NCBI RefSeq assembly: GCF_031432975.1 | Contig: NZ_CP133838.1 | Location: 868,001-932,000 of the forward strand | Length of the DNA stretch: 64,000 nt | Direction of reading: 5' to 3' | DNA from: Buttiauxella selenatireducens | GTDB lineage: Bacteria; Pseudomonadota; Gammaproteobacteria; Enterobacterales; Enterobacteriaceae | In this document: positions 44,011 to 55,992 of the stretch, piece after piece | Layout: each line of letters starts with the position of its first letter | How positions within the stretch are numbered: position 1 is the stretch's first letter | The notes under the pieces: model-generated | The model's database searches: none | What the model was told of the DNA's origin: nothing | Seen by the model: the letters and a program-made list of their open reading frames with translations, nothing else | Position numbers and translations under genes: made by a program

Positions 44011-46896
44011 ATGCCTAAATGTAGCACCTGGTTAAAACCGCTTTTCTTGTTAGTCGCTCTTTGGGCACCATTAAGTCAGGCAGACACGGGTTGGCAACCT
44101 ATCCAGGAAACTATCCGTAAAAGTGAGAAAGACAATCGTCAATATCAGGCCGTACGTCTTGATAATGGTATGACGGTCCTGCTGGTCTCTGATCCGCAAG
44201 CCGTTAAGTCATTGTCTGCATTAGTGGTTCCGGTTGGATCCTTAGAAGATCCTGACGACCATCTTGGCCTGGCTCACTACCTTGAACATATGACGCTGAT
44301 GGGTTCTAAAAAATATCCTGAACCGGATAGCCTGTCGGAGTTTCTCAAAAAGCATGGTGGCAGCCATAACGCCAGCACCGCAACTTACCGTACCGCGTTC
44401 TACCTTGAGGTGGAAAACGATGCACTGGAAGGAGCGGTCGACCGTTTGTCTGATGCTATCGCTGAGCCAAATCTCGCACCTGAATATGCCGAACGTGAAC
44501 GCAATGCGGTGAATGCTGAACTGACCTTAGCCCGTGCCCGTGACGGTATGCGTATGGCGCAAGTCAGTGCAGAAACGATCAACCCAGCTCACCCTGGCTC
44601 ACGTTTTTCGGGCGGTAATCTGGAAACACTGCGCGATAAACCGGGCAGCAAGTTGTTGGATGCGCTGGTGGCTTTCCGCGATAAATATTATTCCGCGAAC
44701 CTGATGAAAGCGGTTATTTACAGCAATAAGCCATTGCCTGAATTGGCAAAGATTGCGGTGGATACCTATGGGCGTGTGCCGAATAAAAATATCGAAAGGC
44801 CGACCATTGACGTGCCCGTTGTGACTGACGCACAAAAAGGCATAGTGATTCACTACGTGCCAGCCTTGCCGCGCAAAGTGGTGCGAGTTGAATTCCGAAT
44901 CGATAATAATAGCGATAAATTCCGCAGCAAAACGGATGAATTAATTGGCTATTTGATTGGCAACCGTAGTAACGATACCCTTTCTGACTGGTTACAAAAG
45001 CAAGGCCTCGCGGACAGCATTCGTGCTGATTCCGATCCAATAGTTAATGGCAATAGCGGCGTGTTCGCCATTTCAGTGTCATTGACTGATAAAGGCCTTG
45101 CCCAGCGTGATGAAGTCGTGGCGGCTATTTTCAGCTATTTGAATAAATTACGTGAAACTGGTGTCGATAAAAGCTACTTCGATGAGCTCGCCCATGTGCT
45201 GGATCTCGACTTCCGTTACCCGTCAATTACCCGCAATATGGATTACGTTGAATGGTTAGCCGACACCATGCTGCGTGTGCCGGTTGAACATACACTGGAT
45301 TTCGTGAATATTGCCGATCAATATGACCCGGCAGCTATCAAAGCACGGCTGGATATGATGACGCCGCAGAATGCCCGCGTCTGGTATATCAGCCCGAAAG
45401 AGCCTCATAACAAAACGGCTTATTTTGTTGAAGCGCCCTATCAGGTCGATAAAATTACGCCACAAGTGTTCAACGACTGGCAGCAAAAATCAGCGGCAAT
45501 TAAGCTGGAACTGCCTAAGCTGAACCCCTACATCCCTGATGACTTTACGTTGGTCAAACCTGAAAAAACCTATGCTCATCCAGAGTTGTTGGTAAAAGAG
45601 CCTGGTTTACGCGTGCTGTATATGCCAAGCCGCTATTTTGCCAGCGAACCTAAGGCAGATGTGACGATGGTGCTGCGCAATCCGCAGGCGATGGACAGCG
45701 CGAAAAACCAGGTATTATTTGCTCTGAATGACTATCTGGCAGGTATTGCGCTGGATCAGTTAAGCAATCAGGCTTCTGTCGGAGGGATTGGTTTCTCAAC
45801 CAATGCTAATAGCGGTTTGATGGTGAATGCCAATGGTTATACCCAACGTTTGCCGCAATTATTTGAAGCGCTGTTGAAGGGCTACTTCTCCTATACCCCG
45901 ACCCAGGAACAACTGGATCAGGCGAAGTCATGGTATGCCCAAATGATGGATTCGGCAGACAAAGGCAAAGCTTACGATCAGGCGATTATGCCAGTGCAAA
46001 TGGTGTCGCAGGTGCCTTATTTCCAACGCGAAGTGCGCCGTTCGCTGTTGCCAGGGCTGACATTACAAGATGTGCTTGATTACCGTGATGCGTTAAAAAC
46101 CCATGCTAAACCTGAATTTTTGGTGCTGGGTAACATGTCTCCTCAGCAGGCAAAGGATCTGGCGCATAACGTACAAAGCCAACTTGCCACCGAAGGAAAC
46201 GAATGGTGCCGTAATAAGGATGTGCTGGTAGATAAACAACATTTAGCCATGTTCGAAAAAGCGGGCAGCAGTACGGATTCCGCTCTGGCAGCGGTTTATG
46301 TGCCTAAAGGTTTTGATGAAACCGTAAGTACCGCTTACAGCTCAATGTTAGGGCAAATTATTCAGCCGTGGTTCTACAACCAGTTACGTACGCAAGAGCA
46401 GTTGGGTTATGCGGTATTTGCCTTCCCGATGTCGATTGGGCGTCAGTGGGGGATTGGTTTCTTGCTGCAAAGCAACGACAAACAACCGGCCTATTTGTAC
46501 CAACGCTTTAAAGCGTTTTACCCAACCGCTGAGCAAAAGCTGCGTAGCATGAGTGCAGAGGATTTTGCACAAATGCAGCAGGGGATGATCAGTGAAATTA
46601 TGCAGGCGCCGCAAACCTTGTCGCAGGAAGCTTCTCAATTGAGCAAAGATTTCGATCGCGGAAACCTGGACTTTGATTCGCGTGATAAAGTTGTCGCTGA
46701 AATTAAAAAGCTGACGCCACAAAAACTGGCTGATTTCTTCCATCAGGCTGTGATTGAACCGCAAGGAATGGCTGTTCTCTCGCAAATTTCTGGCAACAAC
46801 AATGGCAAGGCGGAATACGCTGCGCCAGATGGGTGGAAAACCTGGAAGGGAGTCAGCGGCCTGCAACAATCATTGCCGCTCGTCGACCCTAAATAG
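44011..46896 (+). CDS. ptrA: Protease III (pitrilysin)
   Basis: 961 residues (E. coli 962). Signal peptide MPKCSTWLKPLFLLVALWAP followed by LSQA, so periplasmic. M16 inverted zinc motif H89-YL-E92-H93 (AHYLEHMTLMG) with a downstream Glu in ERNAVNAEL. Two pairs of M16 domains make the clamshell. It degrades peptides below about 7 kDa. ATG with GAGG upstream. Its place between recC and recB is conserved among enterobacteria. Confidence 0.97.
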   Translation: MPKCSTWLKPLFLLVALWAPLSQADTGWQPIQETIRKSEKDNRQYQAVRLDNGMTVLLVSDPQAVKSLSALVVPVGSLEDPDDHLGLAHYLEHMTLMGSKKYPEPDSLSEFLKKHGGSHNASTATYRTAFYLEVENDALEGAVDRLSDAIAEPNLAPEYAERERNAVNAELTLARARDGMRMAQVSAETINPAHPGSRFSGGNLETLRDKPGSKLLDALVAFRDKYYSANLMKAVIYSNKPLPELAKIAVDTYGRVPNKNIERPTIDVPVVTDAQKGIVIHYVPALPRKVVRVEFRIDNNSDKFRSKTDELIGYLIGNRSNDTLSDWLQKQGLADSIRADSDPIVNGNSGVFAISVSLTDKGLAQRDEVVAAIFSYLNKLRETGVDKSYFDELAHVLDLDFRYPSITRNMDYVEWLADTMLRVPVEHTLDFVNIADQYDPAAIKARLDMMTPQNARVWYISPKEPHNKTAYFVEAPYQVDKITPQVFNDWQQKSAAIKLELPKLNPYIPDDFTLVKPEKTYAHPELLVKEPGLRVLYMPSRYFASEPKADVTMVLRNPQAMDSAKNQVLFALNDYLAGIALDQLSNQASVGGIGFSTNANSGLMVNANGYTQRLPQLFEALLKGYFSYTPTQEQLDQAKSWYAQMMDSADKGKAYDQAIMPVQMVSQVPYFQREVRRSLLPGLTLQDVLDYRDALKTHAKPEFLVLGNMSPQQAKDLAHNVQSQLATEGNEWCRNKDVLVDKQHLAMFEKAGSSTDSALAAVYVPKGFDETVSTAYSSMLGQIIQPWFYNQLRTQEQLGYAVFAFPMSIGRQWGIGFLLQSNDKQPAYLYQRFKAFYPTAEQKLRSMSAEDFAQMQQGMISEIMQAPQTLSQEASQLSKDFDRGNLDFDSRDKVVAEIKKLTPQKLADFFHQAVIEPQGMAVLSQISGNNNGKAEYAAPDGWKTWKGVSGLQQSLPLVDPK

Positions 46897-46927
46897 TTTG
46901 AGATACTGCCGGGCCGCAAAGGAATTA

Positions 46928-46959
46928 ACCCATTGGCTGATTTGATTCAGTCAATGGGT
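46928..46959. terminator. Hairpin between ptrA and recB
   Basis: ACCCATTGGCTGA / TCAGTCAATGGGT, 12 of 13 pairs, 6-base loop. No strong T-run follows, so read-through into recB is likely; it may be a processing or weak termination site. Confidence 0.45.
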
Positions 46960-47008
46960 GATAATGTGCAGCTAATACACCCGCAACTTGAAAGATGAAG
47001 GGTAAATA

Positions 47009-50000
47009 ATGACCGGAACCACGCAACCTCTTGATCCCCTAAGTTTACCTTTGACAGGGGAGAGGTTGATTGAAGCCTCTGCCGGTACCGGAAAGACATT
47101 CACCATCGCAGCACTTTATTTACGCTTGCTGCTTGGCCTGGGTGGTGAAAATGCCCATCCTCGCCCACTCTCCGTTGAAGAATTATTGGTCGTAACGTTT
47201 ACTCAGGCGGCGACCGAAGAACTCCGTGGTCGCATTCGTGCCAACATTCATGAATTGCGCATCGCCTGCGTTCGCAACCGAACTGATAATCCCCTGTTCC
47301 AAAACTTGTTGGCAGAGATCCCCGATCTTCACCAGGCGGCCCGAATTTTGCGTCTTGCTGAACAGCAAATGGATGATGCGGCCATTTTTACCATTCATGG
47401 CTTTTGCCAAAGGATGCTCAGCCTTAACGCGTTTGAATCGGGCATGTTGTTCGAGCAACAGCTTATAGAAGATGAATCGCTGTTACGTCGCCATGCTTGT
47501 GCTGACTTCTGGCGTCGCCATTGCTACCCACTGCCGAAGCCGATAGCGCAAGTTATGGCCGAGAAATGGGCTGGGCCTGAGGAGTTGCTCAAGGATATAA
47601 ACAGCTGGCTTCAGGGTGAGCAGCCGGTCCTGAAGCAGCCGCCTGCGGATGATGAAACCCTGCTCGCTCGGCATCAAAAGATCATTACCGCGATTGAGGA
47701 TGTGAAAACTCAGTGGCGTGACTGCGCGGACGACATTGCTCAAATTCTCAGTGAAGCAAAAATTGATCGCCGTAGTTACAGCAGTAAAAATTTGCCTAAC
47801 TGGCTGAATATTGTCGGAACCTGGGCGCAAACAGAAACCACAACCTACAAATTGCCTGAGCAGTTGGAACGCTTTTCTCAATCAATGCTGGATGAGAAAA
47901 CCAAAGAAGGCCAACCGCCGCAGCATCCTGTTTTCAGGGCAATTAATTCGCTGTTGGGTGAGCCGCTGACGCTGCGTGATTTGGTCATCGCCCGCGCAAT
48001 GTCTGAAATCCGTTACACCGTGCAGCAGGAAAAACGTCGTCGTGGCGAGTTAGGATTTGACGACATGTTGACTCGCCTGGATGAAGCGCTGCACAAACCA
48101 GGTGGCGACGCGCTGGCCGCGGCCATCAGGGCACGTTTCCCGGCAGCAATGATTGATGAATTCCAGGATACCGACCCGCAGCAATATCGTATTTTCAGAC
48201 GCTTATATATCAATCAGCCTGATACGGCATTGTTGCTTATCGGTGACCCCAAGCAGGCGATTTACGCATTCCGTGGCGCGGACATTTTTACCTATATGAA
48301 AGCGCGTCATGAGGTAAGCGCCCACTACACGCTGGATACCAACTGGCGCTCATCTCCAGGGATGATTAGCAGCGTCAATACCTTGTTCCAGCAATTGGAT
48401 AATCCCTTCTTATTCCAGCAAATTCCTTTCTTAGCGGTGAAAGCTGCGGCGAAAAACAGCGGCCTGCGTTTTACGTTTAAAGGAAAAAATCAGGCGGCGA
48501 TGACATTCTGGGCCCAATCGGGTGATGGCTGCGGAGTGAGTGATTACCAACAAACCATGGCCATGCAGTGCGCGCAGCAGATTCGGGACTGGTTGAGTGC
48601 CGGGCAGCACGGCGAAGCTTTGTTGTGGAAAGGCGAAGAATCGCGCCCAGTACAGTCGTCTGACATCACCATTCTGGTACGCAGCCGTGGCGAGGCGTCC
48701 ATTGTGCGTGAAGCACTGTCGAGTCTGAATATTCCGTCCGTGTATCTTTCAAACCGCGACTCGGTGTTCGCAACGCCAGAAGCGCGAGAAATATTGTGGA
48801 TTTTGCAGGCTGTTTTGGCGCCGGAAATAGAAACCGCGCTGCGCAGTGCCGTCGCGACCAGCATGTTGGGTCTTGATGCCCGCATGATTGAAGCGCTTAA
48901 CGAAGATGAAAATGCCTGGGATCAACTGGTCGAGGAGTTTTCAGAATATCGCCACATCTGGCTGCGCCGGGGCGTGATGCCGATGTTGCGTGCGCTAATT
49001 GCTCGTCGCCAGATAGCCGAAAACTTGTTGGCAACGCCAGGTGGTGAGCGCCGTCTGACCGATATTTTGCACATCAGCGAATTGCTGCAAGAAGAAGCCT
49101 CACAGACTGACAGTGAACATGCGTTGGTTCGTTGGTTGGCGCAGCAGGTTGCCGAACCTGACAGCAATTCATTCAGCCAACAATTGCGTCTCGAAAGCGA
49201 CAGGCATTTGGTGCAGGTTGTCACTATTCACAAATCAAAAGGGCTGGAGTATCCGCTGGTTTGGCTACCGTTCATCGCTAACTATCGTGCGCAAAACAGT
49301 GGCTTATATCACGACCGCTCGACATTCTCGCCGTTGCTGGATTTGAGCGACGATGCAGAGAGCCTGAGTCTCGCTGAAGAAGAACGTTTGGCGGAGGATT
49401 TGCGTCTGTTGTATGTCGCGCTGACGCGTTCCATTTGGCATTGCAGTATTGGTGTGGCGCCGTTGTTTAAAGGCAACCGCGCCAAAAAAGGGGCCAGCGA
49501 CCTGCATCTCGGGGCATTGGGTTATCTTGTGCAAAAGGGCGAAGCGAAAGATGCGGCGGGATTACAGTCTTGCTTAACGCAACTGGCGAGTGAGTCGGTG
49601 AGTATCCAGGAAGCCCAATCTGATGATTACACGCCCTGGCAGCCGGTGAGTGCCGAACTCCCGCAGTTGAGTGCCCGCACGATGGAACGGCAGGTGACTG
49701 ATAACTGGCGTGTTACCAGTTATTCAGGTTTGCAACAGCATGGCAGCAGTCTTGCACAGGATTTATTGCCGCGGCTGGATGTGGATGCCGCAGGAGTGGC
49801 ACCGGTACAAAGTGAGCCATTACTCACTCCGCACACCTTCCCACGCGGGGCAGGTCCTGGCACTTTCCTCCATAGCTTATTCGAAGGTATTGATTTTACG
49901 CAGCCGCTTGACGATGCGTGGATTCTGAAGCAACTCAGTGAGCAGGGATTTAGCGAGGAGTGGCAGCCGAGATTAAAGGAATGGTTGCACACTATTTTAC

Positions 50001-50569
50001 AGGCACCGTTAAATGAAACGGGCGTCTCCCTCAGCCAGTTAACGCCTCAGAACAAACAGGTCGAGCTGGAGTTTTATCTGCCGATTGCGAGTGATTTACA
50101 CGCCGCGCAGTTGGACAAACTGGTTCGGGAATATGATCCGTTATCAGCAGGTTGCTCACCGTTAAACTTCAGACAAGTACGCGGCATGCTGAAAGGCTTT
50201 ATTGACCTGGTGTTCCGCTGGCAAGGGCGGTATTACCTGCTGGATTACAAATCGAACTGGTTAGGAGAAGACAGCAGCGCCTACACTCAGGAAGCCATGG
50301 CCCAGGCGATGCAGGCACATCGTTATGATCTGCAATATCAACTGTATACGTTGGCGCTGCACCGTTATTTGCGCCACCGCATTGCTGATTATGACTACCA
50401 AACTCATTTCGGGGGCGTCATCTACCTCTTCTTGCGCGGCGTTGAAAGTAACGGTTCGTCACAAGGAATATTTACCACCCGTCCTGACGAACAATTAATA
50501 GCGAAAATGGACACACTCTTTGCATTGAAAACGGGTGTTGCGGAACAAACGGACGAGGTTGCGCCATGA
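47009..50569 (+). CDS. recB: Exodeoxyribonuclease V (RecBCD) beta subunit
   Basis: 1186 residues (E. coli 1180). UvrD-type helicase: Walker A with Lys29 in [14 protein letters not shown], motif [14 protein letters not shown], motif [19 protein letters not shown], motif [17 protein letters not shown] and motif [11 protein letters not shown]. The C-terminal nuclease carries FLHSLFEG (metal His), GFIDLVFRW and LLDYKSNW (catalytic Asp and Lys). It drives 3'-5' unwinding, degrades DNA and loads RecA. It overlaps recD by 4 bases. Confidence 0.98.
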   Translation: MTGTTQPLDPLSLPLTGERLIEASAGTGKTFTIAALYLRLLLGLGGENAHPRPLSVEELLVVTFTQAATEELRGRIRANIHELRIACVRNRTDNPLFQNLLAEIPDLHQAARILRLAEQQMDDAAIFTIHGFCQRMLSLNAFESGMLFEQQLIEDESLLRRHACADFWRRHCYPLPKPIAQVMAEKWAGPEELLKDINSWLQGEQPVLKQPPADDETLLARHQKIITAIEDVKTQWRDCADDIAQILSEAKIDRRSYSSKNLPNWLNIVGTWAQTETTTYKLPEQLERFSQSMLDEKTKEGQPPQHPVFRAINSLLGEPLTLRDLVIARAMSEIRYTVQQEKRRRGELGFDDMLTRLDEALHKPGGDALAAAIRARFPAAMIDEFQDTDPQQYRIFRRLYINQPDTALLLIGDPKQAIYAFRGADIFTYMKARHEVSAHYTLDTNWRSSPGMISSVNTLFQQLDNPFLFQQIPFLAVKAAAKNSGLRFTFKGKNQAAMTFWAQSGDGCGVSDYQQTMAMQCAQQIRDWLSAGQHGEALLWKGEESRPVQSSDITILVRSRGEASIVREALSSLNIPSVYLSNRDSVFATPEAREILWILQAVLAPEIETALRSAVATSMLGLDARMIEALNEDENAWDQLVEEFSEYRHIWLRRGVMPMLRALIARRQIAENLLATPGGERRLTDILHISELLQEEASQTDSEHALVRWLAQQVAEPDSNSFSQQLRLESDRHLVQVVTIHKSKGLEYPLVWLPFIANYRAQNSGLYHDRSTFSPLLDLSDDAESLSLAEEERLAEDLRLLYVALTRSIWHCSIGVAPLFKGNRAKKGASDLHLGALGYLVQKGEAKDAAGLQSCLTQLASESVSIQEAQSDDYTPWQPVSAELPQLSARTMERQVTDNWRVTSYSGLQQHGSSLAQDLLPRLDVDAAGVAPVQSEPLLTPHTFPRGAGPGTFLHSLFEGIDFTQPLDDAWILKQLSEQGFSEEWQPRLKEWLHTILQAPLNETGVSLSQLTPQNKQVELEFYLPIASDLHAAQLDKLVREYDPLSAGCSPLNFRQVRGMLKGFIDLVFRWQGRYYLLDYKSNWLGEDSSAYTQEAMAQAMQAHRYDLQYQLYTLALHRYLRHRIADYDYQTHFGGVIYLFLRGVESNGSSQGIFTTRPDEQLIAKMDTLFALKTGVAEQTDEVAP

Positions 50570-52401
50570 AAATGTCTGAGTTGTTACAGCAAGCGGTTGA
50601 GCAGAAATCGCTGCGTGCTCTGGATGCCCAGTTCGCCATGATGATTGCCGGTGATGAGCAACCTGCCGTTATGCTCGCGGCCGCGTTAGTCAGCCATGAT
50701 GCCGGAGAAGGCCATGTGTGCCTTCCTCTTTCACGTTTAACACCCGAATTCTGTTTTACCGGGCGGCAACCTGACCTGGCCGAACAACTGTTTGCCGGGG
50801 CCGCCGTCAAGTCCGGCTGGCGTGAAGTGTTGCTGGCATCAGATGCGGTGAGTGAGCATGAAGGTGCTACGCCATTAAAGCTGATTGGCGACCGGTTGTA
50901 TCTCAACCGGATGTGGCAAAACGAACAGTTAGTTGCGCGGTTTTTTGGAGAGGAGAACCGCGCGATACCTCTCGATGAAGAGCAGGTCATTCGCGTTCTG
51001 AGCCAGCTTTTTGAACCGATGGCTGATATCGACTGGCAAAAAGTTGCAGCAGCCGTAGCGCTGACGCGACGTATTTCTGTGATTTCTGGCGGGCCGGGAA
51101 CAGGTAAAACGACCACCGTGGCGAAGTTACTCGCAGCCCTGGTTCAGCTCACCACTACAGCACCCTTGCGCATCCAATTGGCGGCGCCGACAGGTAAAGC
51201 CGCCGCGCGATTAACGGAATCACTGGGTTCAGCGTTACGCCGTTTACCGCTGGATGACACGCAGAAAGCTGCATTGCCGAACGACGCTTGTACGTTGCAC
51301 CGTTTATTGGGCGCACAACCCAATAGCCAGCGCCTGCGTTATCACGCCGGTAATCCGTTGCATCTGGATGTGCTGGTGGTAGATGAAGCCTCGATGGTCG
51401 ACTTGCCGATGATGGCGAAGTTAATTAACGCGTTGCCACCGCACGCGAGGGTCATTTTCCTCGGCGATCGCGATCAACTTGCATCTGTGGAAGCAGGGGC
51501 GGTACTTGGGGATATCTGCCATTACGTTACGCATGGGTATCCACGCGAAAGAGCGGCGGAGTTGAGTCGACTGACGGGCCATTCACTGCCTGCGGGGGAG
51601 GGAAGTCAGGCGGGGGGGCTGCGCGATGGGCTATGTTTGCTGCAAAAAAGCTACCGTTTTGATAGCAAGTCCGGCATCGGGCAATTGGCATTTGCTGTCA
51701 ACGCCAGCGATGTGAAGCAGGCCAGAATGGTCTTTGCCAAAGGCTTTGGCGATATTTCGAAACAGCCGCTGCGTGAGACTGAAGATTATGCGTTGATGAT
51801 TGCTGATGCGGTGGAAGGTTATCGGCCCTACCTGGAGTTAGTTCGCAATCATGGCGAACCCGCCGCTATTCTTGATGCCTTCGGACGCTATCAGTTGTTA
51901 TGCGCATTGCGGGATGGCCCGTTTGGCGTCAGCGGCCTGAATAATCGCATCGAGCAGGCGCTGGTTCAAAAACGATGGATTGAGCGGCCAAACCCGACGG
52001 TTTCGCGCTGGTATAACGGCAGACCCATTATGATTTCCCGTAACGACAGTTCATTGGGGTTGTTCAACGGGGATATCGGTATTGCGTTGGATAGAGGTGA
52101 GGGGCTGCGCGTCTGGTTCCCGATGCCAGATGGCACCATCAAATCAGTGCAACCAAGCCGTTTGCCGGGGCATGACACAGCGTACGCCATGACGGTACAT
52201 AAATCGCAGGGGTCGGAATTCGAGCACGCCGCCCTGGTTCTGCCAAATCAATACACCGCTGTGGTGACGCGTGAGCTGGTCTATACCGCTATCACCCGTG
52301 CGCGCAGCAGATTGTCTTTGTATGCCGATGATCGGGTGTTGGAAAAAGCGATTGTGACGAAGACGGAACGACGCAGCGGATTGATGGAAAGTTTTAGCTA
52401 G
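50566..52401 (+). CDS. recD: Exodeoxyribonuclease V (RecBCD) alpha subunit
   Basis: 611 residues (E. coli 608). SF1B helicase: Walker [20 protein letters not shown] with Lys181, [38 protein letters not shown] and C-terminal [15 protein letters not shown] and TAITRAR. It moves 5'-3' on the strand opposite to RecB. An ATGA overlap with recB couples translation and so stoichiometry. A hairpin overlaps its stop codon. Confidence 0.97.
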   Translation: MKMSELLQQAVEQKSLRALDAQFAMMIAGDEQPAVMLAAALVSHDAGEGHVCLPLSRLTPEFCFTGRQPDLAEQLFAGAAVKSGWREVLLASDAVSEHEGATPLKLIGDRLYLNRMWQNEQLVARFFGEENRAIPLDEEQVIRVLSQLFEPMADIDWQKVAAAVALTRRISVISGGPGTGKTTTVAKLLAALVQLTTTAPLRIQLAAPTGKAAARLTESLGSALRRLPLDDTQKAALPNDACTLHRLLGAQPNSQRLRYHAGNPLHLDVLVVDEASMVDLPMMAKLINALPPHARVIFLGDRDQLASVEAGAVLGDICHYVTHGYPRERAAELSRLTGHSLPAGEGSQAGGLRDGLCLLQKSYRFDSKSGIGQLAFAVNASDVKQARMVFAKGFGDISKQPLRETEDYALMIADAVEGYRPYLELVRNHGEPAAILDAFGRYQLLCALRDGPFGVSGLNNRIEQALVQKRWIERPNPTVSRWYNGRPIMISRNDSSLGLFNGDIGIALDRGEGLRVWFPMPDGTIKSVQPSRLPGHDTAYAMTVHKSQGSEFEHAALVLPNQYTAVVTRELVYTAITRARSRLSLYADDRVLEKAIVTKTERRSGLMESFS

Positions 52402-52418
52402 CCCTTAGCAGGGCTAGC
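52397..52418. terminator. Hairpin shared by convergent recD and argA
   Basis: GCTAGCCC-TTAGCA-GGGCTAGC, a perfect 8-bp stem overlapping the recD stop codon and lying 8 bases from the argA stop. T-runs are short on both sides, so its efficiency is uncertain. Confidence 0.55.
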
Positions 52419-52425
52419 GAGTTTG

Positions 52426-53757
52426 TCAGGCTAAATCTGCCATCAGCACTTTTGAGCGGCGCTGATAGTTGTACATTTCTTTTTTGCTTTCGGGCAGCAA
52501 CTCGACATCAACTGGCATAAAGCCACGCTCCTGGAACCAGTGAATGCTACGGGTTGTCAGGACAAATAGCTTGTTCAGCCCCATCTGCCGGGCTTGTGTG
52601 GCAATGCGTTGTAGCAATACTTCGCCCCGTGATGAGCTGCGATAGTCAGGATGAACTGCAACACAGGCCATTTCACCAATCCCTTCTTCCTGGAACGGAT
52701 ACAACGCCGCACAAGCGATGGTCAGATTGTCGCGCTGGATAATGGTGAATTTGTCGATCTCCATTTCCAGTTGTTCACGTGAGCGACGCACCAGAATCCC
52801 TTGCTGCTCCAGTGGGCGAATGAGTTCCAAAATGCCGCCGATATCGTTAATGGTGGCGCGACGAATTTGCTCCGCACTCTCCATTACGATTTGCGTACCG
52901 ATACCATCACGGGAGAACAGCTCCTGCAATAGCGCACCGTCTTCTTGATAGCTGATCAAATGGCTGCGACGCACGCCGCTACGGCAGGCTTTGACTGCGC
53001 CTCGCAGAAAACGCACGGTGCCAGAATGGTAATCACCCGCTTCTTCCAGATCTTCAATGCGTTTTTGCGCATCGTTAGGAAAGAGTTCAGAAACGATATT
53101 GCCGGTATCGTCGATCACGCCCTGGGAAGAGCAGAACCCAATCATTTTTTCGGCTTTCAGTTTTACGGCCAATTGCGTGGCAATTTCTTCGGAGGTGAGA
53201 TTAAAACTTTCACCTGTAACGGAAACCGCAACTGGGCCCATCAATACAATCGCCCCGTTATCAAGCTGGCGATGAATGGCTTCTTCGTCGATACGACGAA
53301 CACGACCACTGTGGCAATAATCCACACCATCATCTACGCCTAACGGCTGCGCGATAATAAAGTTACCGCTGACGACGTTGATATGCGCCCCTTGCAACGG
53401 CGTGTTGCCAAGGCTCATGGACAAACGCGCTGTGATATCCAGCTGCAATAAACCGGCGGCTTGTTTAACCAGCTCAAGGGTTTTTGCATCAGTAACACGC
53501 GTATGTTTGTGATAGACAGGTTCATGATTATGCGAAGCCAGATTGGCATCAATTTGCGGGCGCGCACCATACACCACCACCAGACGAATCCCCAGGCTGT
53601 GCAACAGCCCAATATCATTGACGATACTGGAGAAGTTCTCGTGTTCAATGGCTTCGCCGCCAAGCATAATGACAAACGTTTTTCCCCGATGGGCATTTAT
53701 ATAGGGAACAGAATGGCGAAATCCCTGTACCAGTTCGGTTCTACGTTCCTTCACCAC
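52426..53757 (-). CDS. argA: N-acetylglutamate synthase
   Basis: 443 residues as in E. coli. An N-terminal amino-acid-kinase-like domain (about 1-280; [29 protein letters not shown]) that binds arginine for feedback control is followed by a GNAT domain (about 295-443; [19 protein letters not shown] with the acetyl-CoA loop). It makes N-acetylglutamate, the first step of arginine synthesis. ARG-box-like sequences lie just upstream. Confidence 0.97.
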   Translation of the reverse strand: MVKERRTELVQGFRHSVPYINAHRGKTFVIMLGGEAIEHENFSSIVNDIGLLHSLGIRLVVVYGARPQIDANLASHNHEPVYHKHTRVTDAKTLELVKQAAGLLQLDITARLSMSLGNTPLQGAHINVVSGNFIIAQPLGVDDGVDYCHSGRVRRIDEEAIHRQLDNGAIVLMGPVAVSVTGESFNLTSEEIATQLAVKLKAEKMIGFCSSQGVIDDTGNIVSELFPNDAQKRIEDLEEAGDYHSGTVRFLRGAVKACRSGVRRSHLISYQEDGALLQELFSRDGIGTQIVMESAEQIRRATINDIGGILELIRPLEQQGILVRRSREQLEMEIDKFTIIQRDNLTIACAALYPFQEEGIGEMACVAVHPDYRSSSRGEVLLQRIATQARQMGLNKLFVLTTRSIHWFQERGFMPVDVELLPESKKEMYNYQRRSKVLMADLA

Positions 53758-53770
53758 GGCAAGCCCTCAC

Positions 53771-53807
53771 TGCATGATTATTCGTAATTTCTGTATTTTT
53801 ATTCTTT
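53771..53807. promoter_or_regulatory. Tandem ARG boxes (ArgR) upstream of argA
   Basis: TGCATGATTATTCGTAAT and CTGTATTTTTATTCTTTT each resemble the 18-base ARG box (TGNATWWWWATNCA core, one half better than the other). They lie in tandem with about one to three bases between, as ArgR hexamers require, 14-50 bases before the argA start. Confidence 0.6.
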
Positions 53808-53992
53808 TATTGCTCTCGGTGCAAGCAGCAATTACCGCAAAGCAGAAATTTCTGTGCCGCTGTCGCCAGGTACTTGATTGCGAATGTTTACCCTTTTATG
53901 AGTGACAGCCTAAGCCCGATTCGCTAAAGTTTTCGGCTCAAAAAAATAAAATTGGTTATTCGGTTCACGGAAACACACCGCTCAGGAGAGCT

Positions 53993-55249
53993 ATGTCAGA
54001 TTCCCGTTCGTTAATTAGTCGCCGCCGCTTGCTAAAGGGCGCGGGCGCTTTGTGGCTACTGAGTGTTAGCCAGGTTGGCTTTGCGGCCTCAAGCCTGGTC
54101 ATTGCGGTTCGTGTCTGGCCCGCATCGTCTTACACGCGAGTCACACTGGAATCGAACAGGGAGCTTAAATACCGACAATTTGCGTTAAGCAATCCTGATC
54201 GGGTGGTTGTCGACATAGAAGGTGTGAATTTAAATTCAGTATTGAAGGGCATCGGTGCCCAGATTCGTGGTGACGATCCTTTCATTAAGTCCGCGCGTGT
54301 GGGTCAGTTTGATCCTCAAACCGTGCGCATGGTTTTCGAACTTAAGCAAAACGTAACACCGCACTTGTTTGCACTGGCTCCGGTGGCTGAATTCAAAGAA
54401 CGCCTGGTGATGGATCTCTATCCGGCCAATATGAACAGCGAGCAAGATCCGCTGCTGGCGTTGTTGGAAGATTACAACAACGGTAAGTTGGATAAAGATT
54501 CACTGCCATCACCGGAACAAGGGCCGAAGCCTGGCAAGGCGGGTCGCGACCGACCGATCATTATCATGCTGGATCCAGGTCACGGCGGTGAAGATCCCGG
54601 TGCGATTGGGCCGAACAAGACGCGTGAAAAAGATATCGTGTTGCAAATCGCTCGTCGCCTGAAAGCGCTGATTGATAAAGAAGCGAATATGAAAGCCTAT
54701 ATGACGCGCAACGAGGATGTGTTTATCCCGTTAAAAGTCAGGGTGGCAAAGGCGCAGAAGCAACGTGCTGATTTGTTTGTTTCTATTCATGCGGATGCAT
54801 TTACCTCTGGCGCAGCGCGAGGCTCTTCAGTGTTTGCGCTCTCAACCAAAGGGGCAACCAGTACCGCGGCAAAATTCCTCGCTCAAACACAGAACGCCGC
54901 CGACTTAATCGGTGGGGTGAGCAAGAGTGGCGACCGATATCTCGACCATACAATGTTCGACATGGTCCAGTCATTGACCATCAACGATAGCCTTAAATTC
55001 GGCAAAGAAGTGCTGACCCGATTGGGGCGCGTCAATAAACTGCATAAAAATAGCGTCGATCAGGCGGGGTTTGCAGTGCTTAAAGCGCCAGATATTCCCT
55101 CCATTTTGGTGGAAACGGCATTTCTCAGTAACGTTGAAGAAGAGCGAAAGCTGCGTACAGCCACCTTCCAGCAGGAAGTTGCAGAGTCGATTTTGGCGGG
55201 GATCAGAGCATACTTCGCAGATAGCTCGCGCCTGGCACGACGCGGATAA
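53993..55249 (+). CDS. amiC: N-acetylmuramoyl-L-alanine amidase AmiC
   Basis: 418 residues. Twin-arginine signal: [20 protein letters not shown] and cleavage near GFA-AS, so exported folded by Tat. AMIN domain (about 35-160) targets the septum; zinc amidase domain (about 185-410) with [15 protein letters not shown] (zinc His), SIHADAF and LVETAFLSN (catalytic Glu). It splits septal peptidoglycan during division under NlpD control. CAGGAGAG is upstream of the ATG. It is divergent from argA. Confidence 0.97.
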   Translation: MSDSRSLISRRRLLKGAGALWLLSVSQVGFAASSLVIAVRVWPASSYTRVTLESNRELKYRQFALSNPDRVVVDIEGVNLNSVLKGIGAQIRGDDPFIKSARVGQFDPQTVRMVFELKQNVTPHLFALAPVAEFKERLVMDLYPANMNSEQDPLLALLEDYNNGKLDKDSLPSPEQGPKPGKAGRDRPIIIMLDPGHGGEDPGAIGPNKTREKDIVLQIARRLKALIDKEANMKAYMTRNEDVFIPLKVRVAKAQKQRADLFVSIHADAFTSGAARGSSVFALSTKGATSTAAKFLAQTQNAADLIGGVSKSGDRYLDHTMFDMVQSLTINDSLKFGKEVLTRLGRVNKLHKNSVDQAGFAVLKAPDIPSILVETAFLSNVEEERKLRTATFQQEVAESILAGIRAYFADSSRLARRG

Positions 55250-55371
55250 TCCCCTTCATACTTCGAGCTGCAGCCGTGTTGGCTGCGTTCGTTCACCCCA
55301 GTCACTTACTCAAGTAAGCTCCTGGGCTCACGTCCTTGCCGCCTTGCTGCAACTCAAATTATTTAGGGTAT
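55250..55371. repeat. ERIC element after amiC
   Basis: About 122 bases, near full length. Ends CCCTTCATACTTCGAGCTG and CAACTCAAATTATTTAGGG. The core CCCCAGTCACTTACTCAAG then TAAGCTCCTGGGCTCACG is the ERIC consensus. It starts right after the amiC stop codon. Confidence 0.9.
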
Positions 55372-55400
55372 TGCGGAGTGTTTCTATGAATTTTAGATAT

Positions 55401-55427
55401 AAAAAAACACCCGTTAAGGTGTTTAAT
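55401..55427 (-). terminator. Terminator of the initiator-tRNA operon
   Basis: Minus strand: AAACACC, loop TTAAC, GGGTGTTT followed by T-run; three bases beyond the 3' end of the last tRNA. Confidence 0.85.
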
Positions 55428-55429
55428 GT

Positions 55430-55506
<77 letters not shown>

Positions 55507-55568
55507 TCCGTAAACTTCTTTAGTACCCAAATGATTTTCATCATTGCGCGAATGATCAGCGACTTAGT

Positions 55569-55645
<77 letters not shown>

Positions 55646-55707
55646 TCCGTATAACTATTTACTACTAATGATTTTCATCACCGGGCTACTATCAGCGACT
55701 TTTTAAT

Positions 55708-55784
<77 letters not shown>

Positions 55785-55797
55785 TCCGTGGAAGCGC

Positions 55798-55825
55798 ACT
55801 ATACTCTGCTCGGCTTTTGATGCAA
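55798..55825 (-). promoter_or_regulatory. Promoter of the initiator-tRNA operon
   Basis: Minus strand: -35 TTGCAT (55825-55820), 16-base spacer, -10 TATAGT (55803-55798), then a GC-rich discriminator GCGCTTCC, as expected for a stringently controlled stable-RNA promoter. Confidence 0.82.
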
Positions 55826-55992
55826 CCTTTTTTTTAATAAATGCTCGATTTGTCTCATGTAACTGATAATAATTTAATTTAAGTATAAATAGTGAGCACA
55901 TCCCGCATCTATGGGCCACGACACGTTTAATTCTTGTGGCACGTTTGCTATCTTCCCGTCGGGAATAGCGGCATAAACCTGGCGAGGAAGTG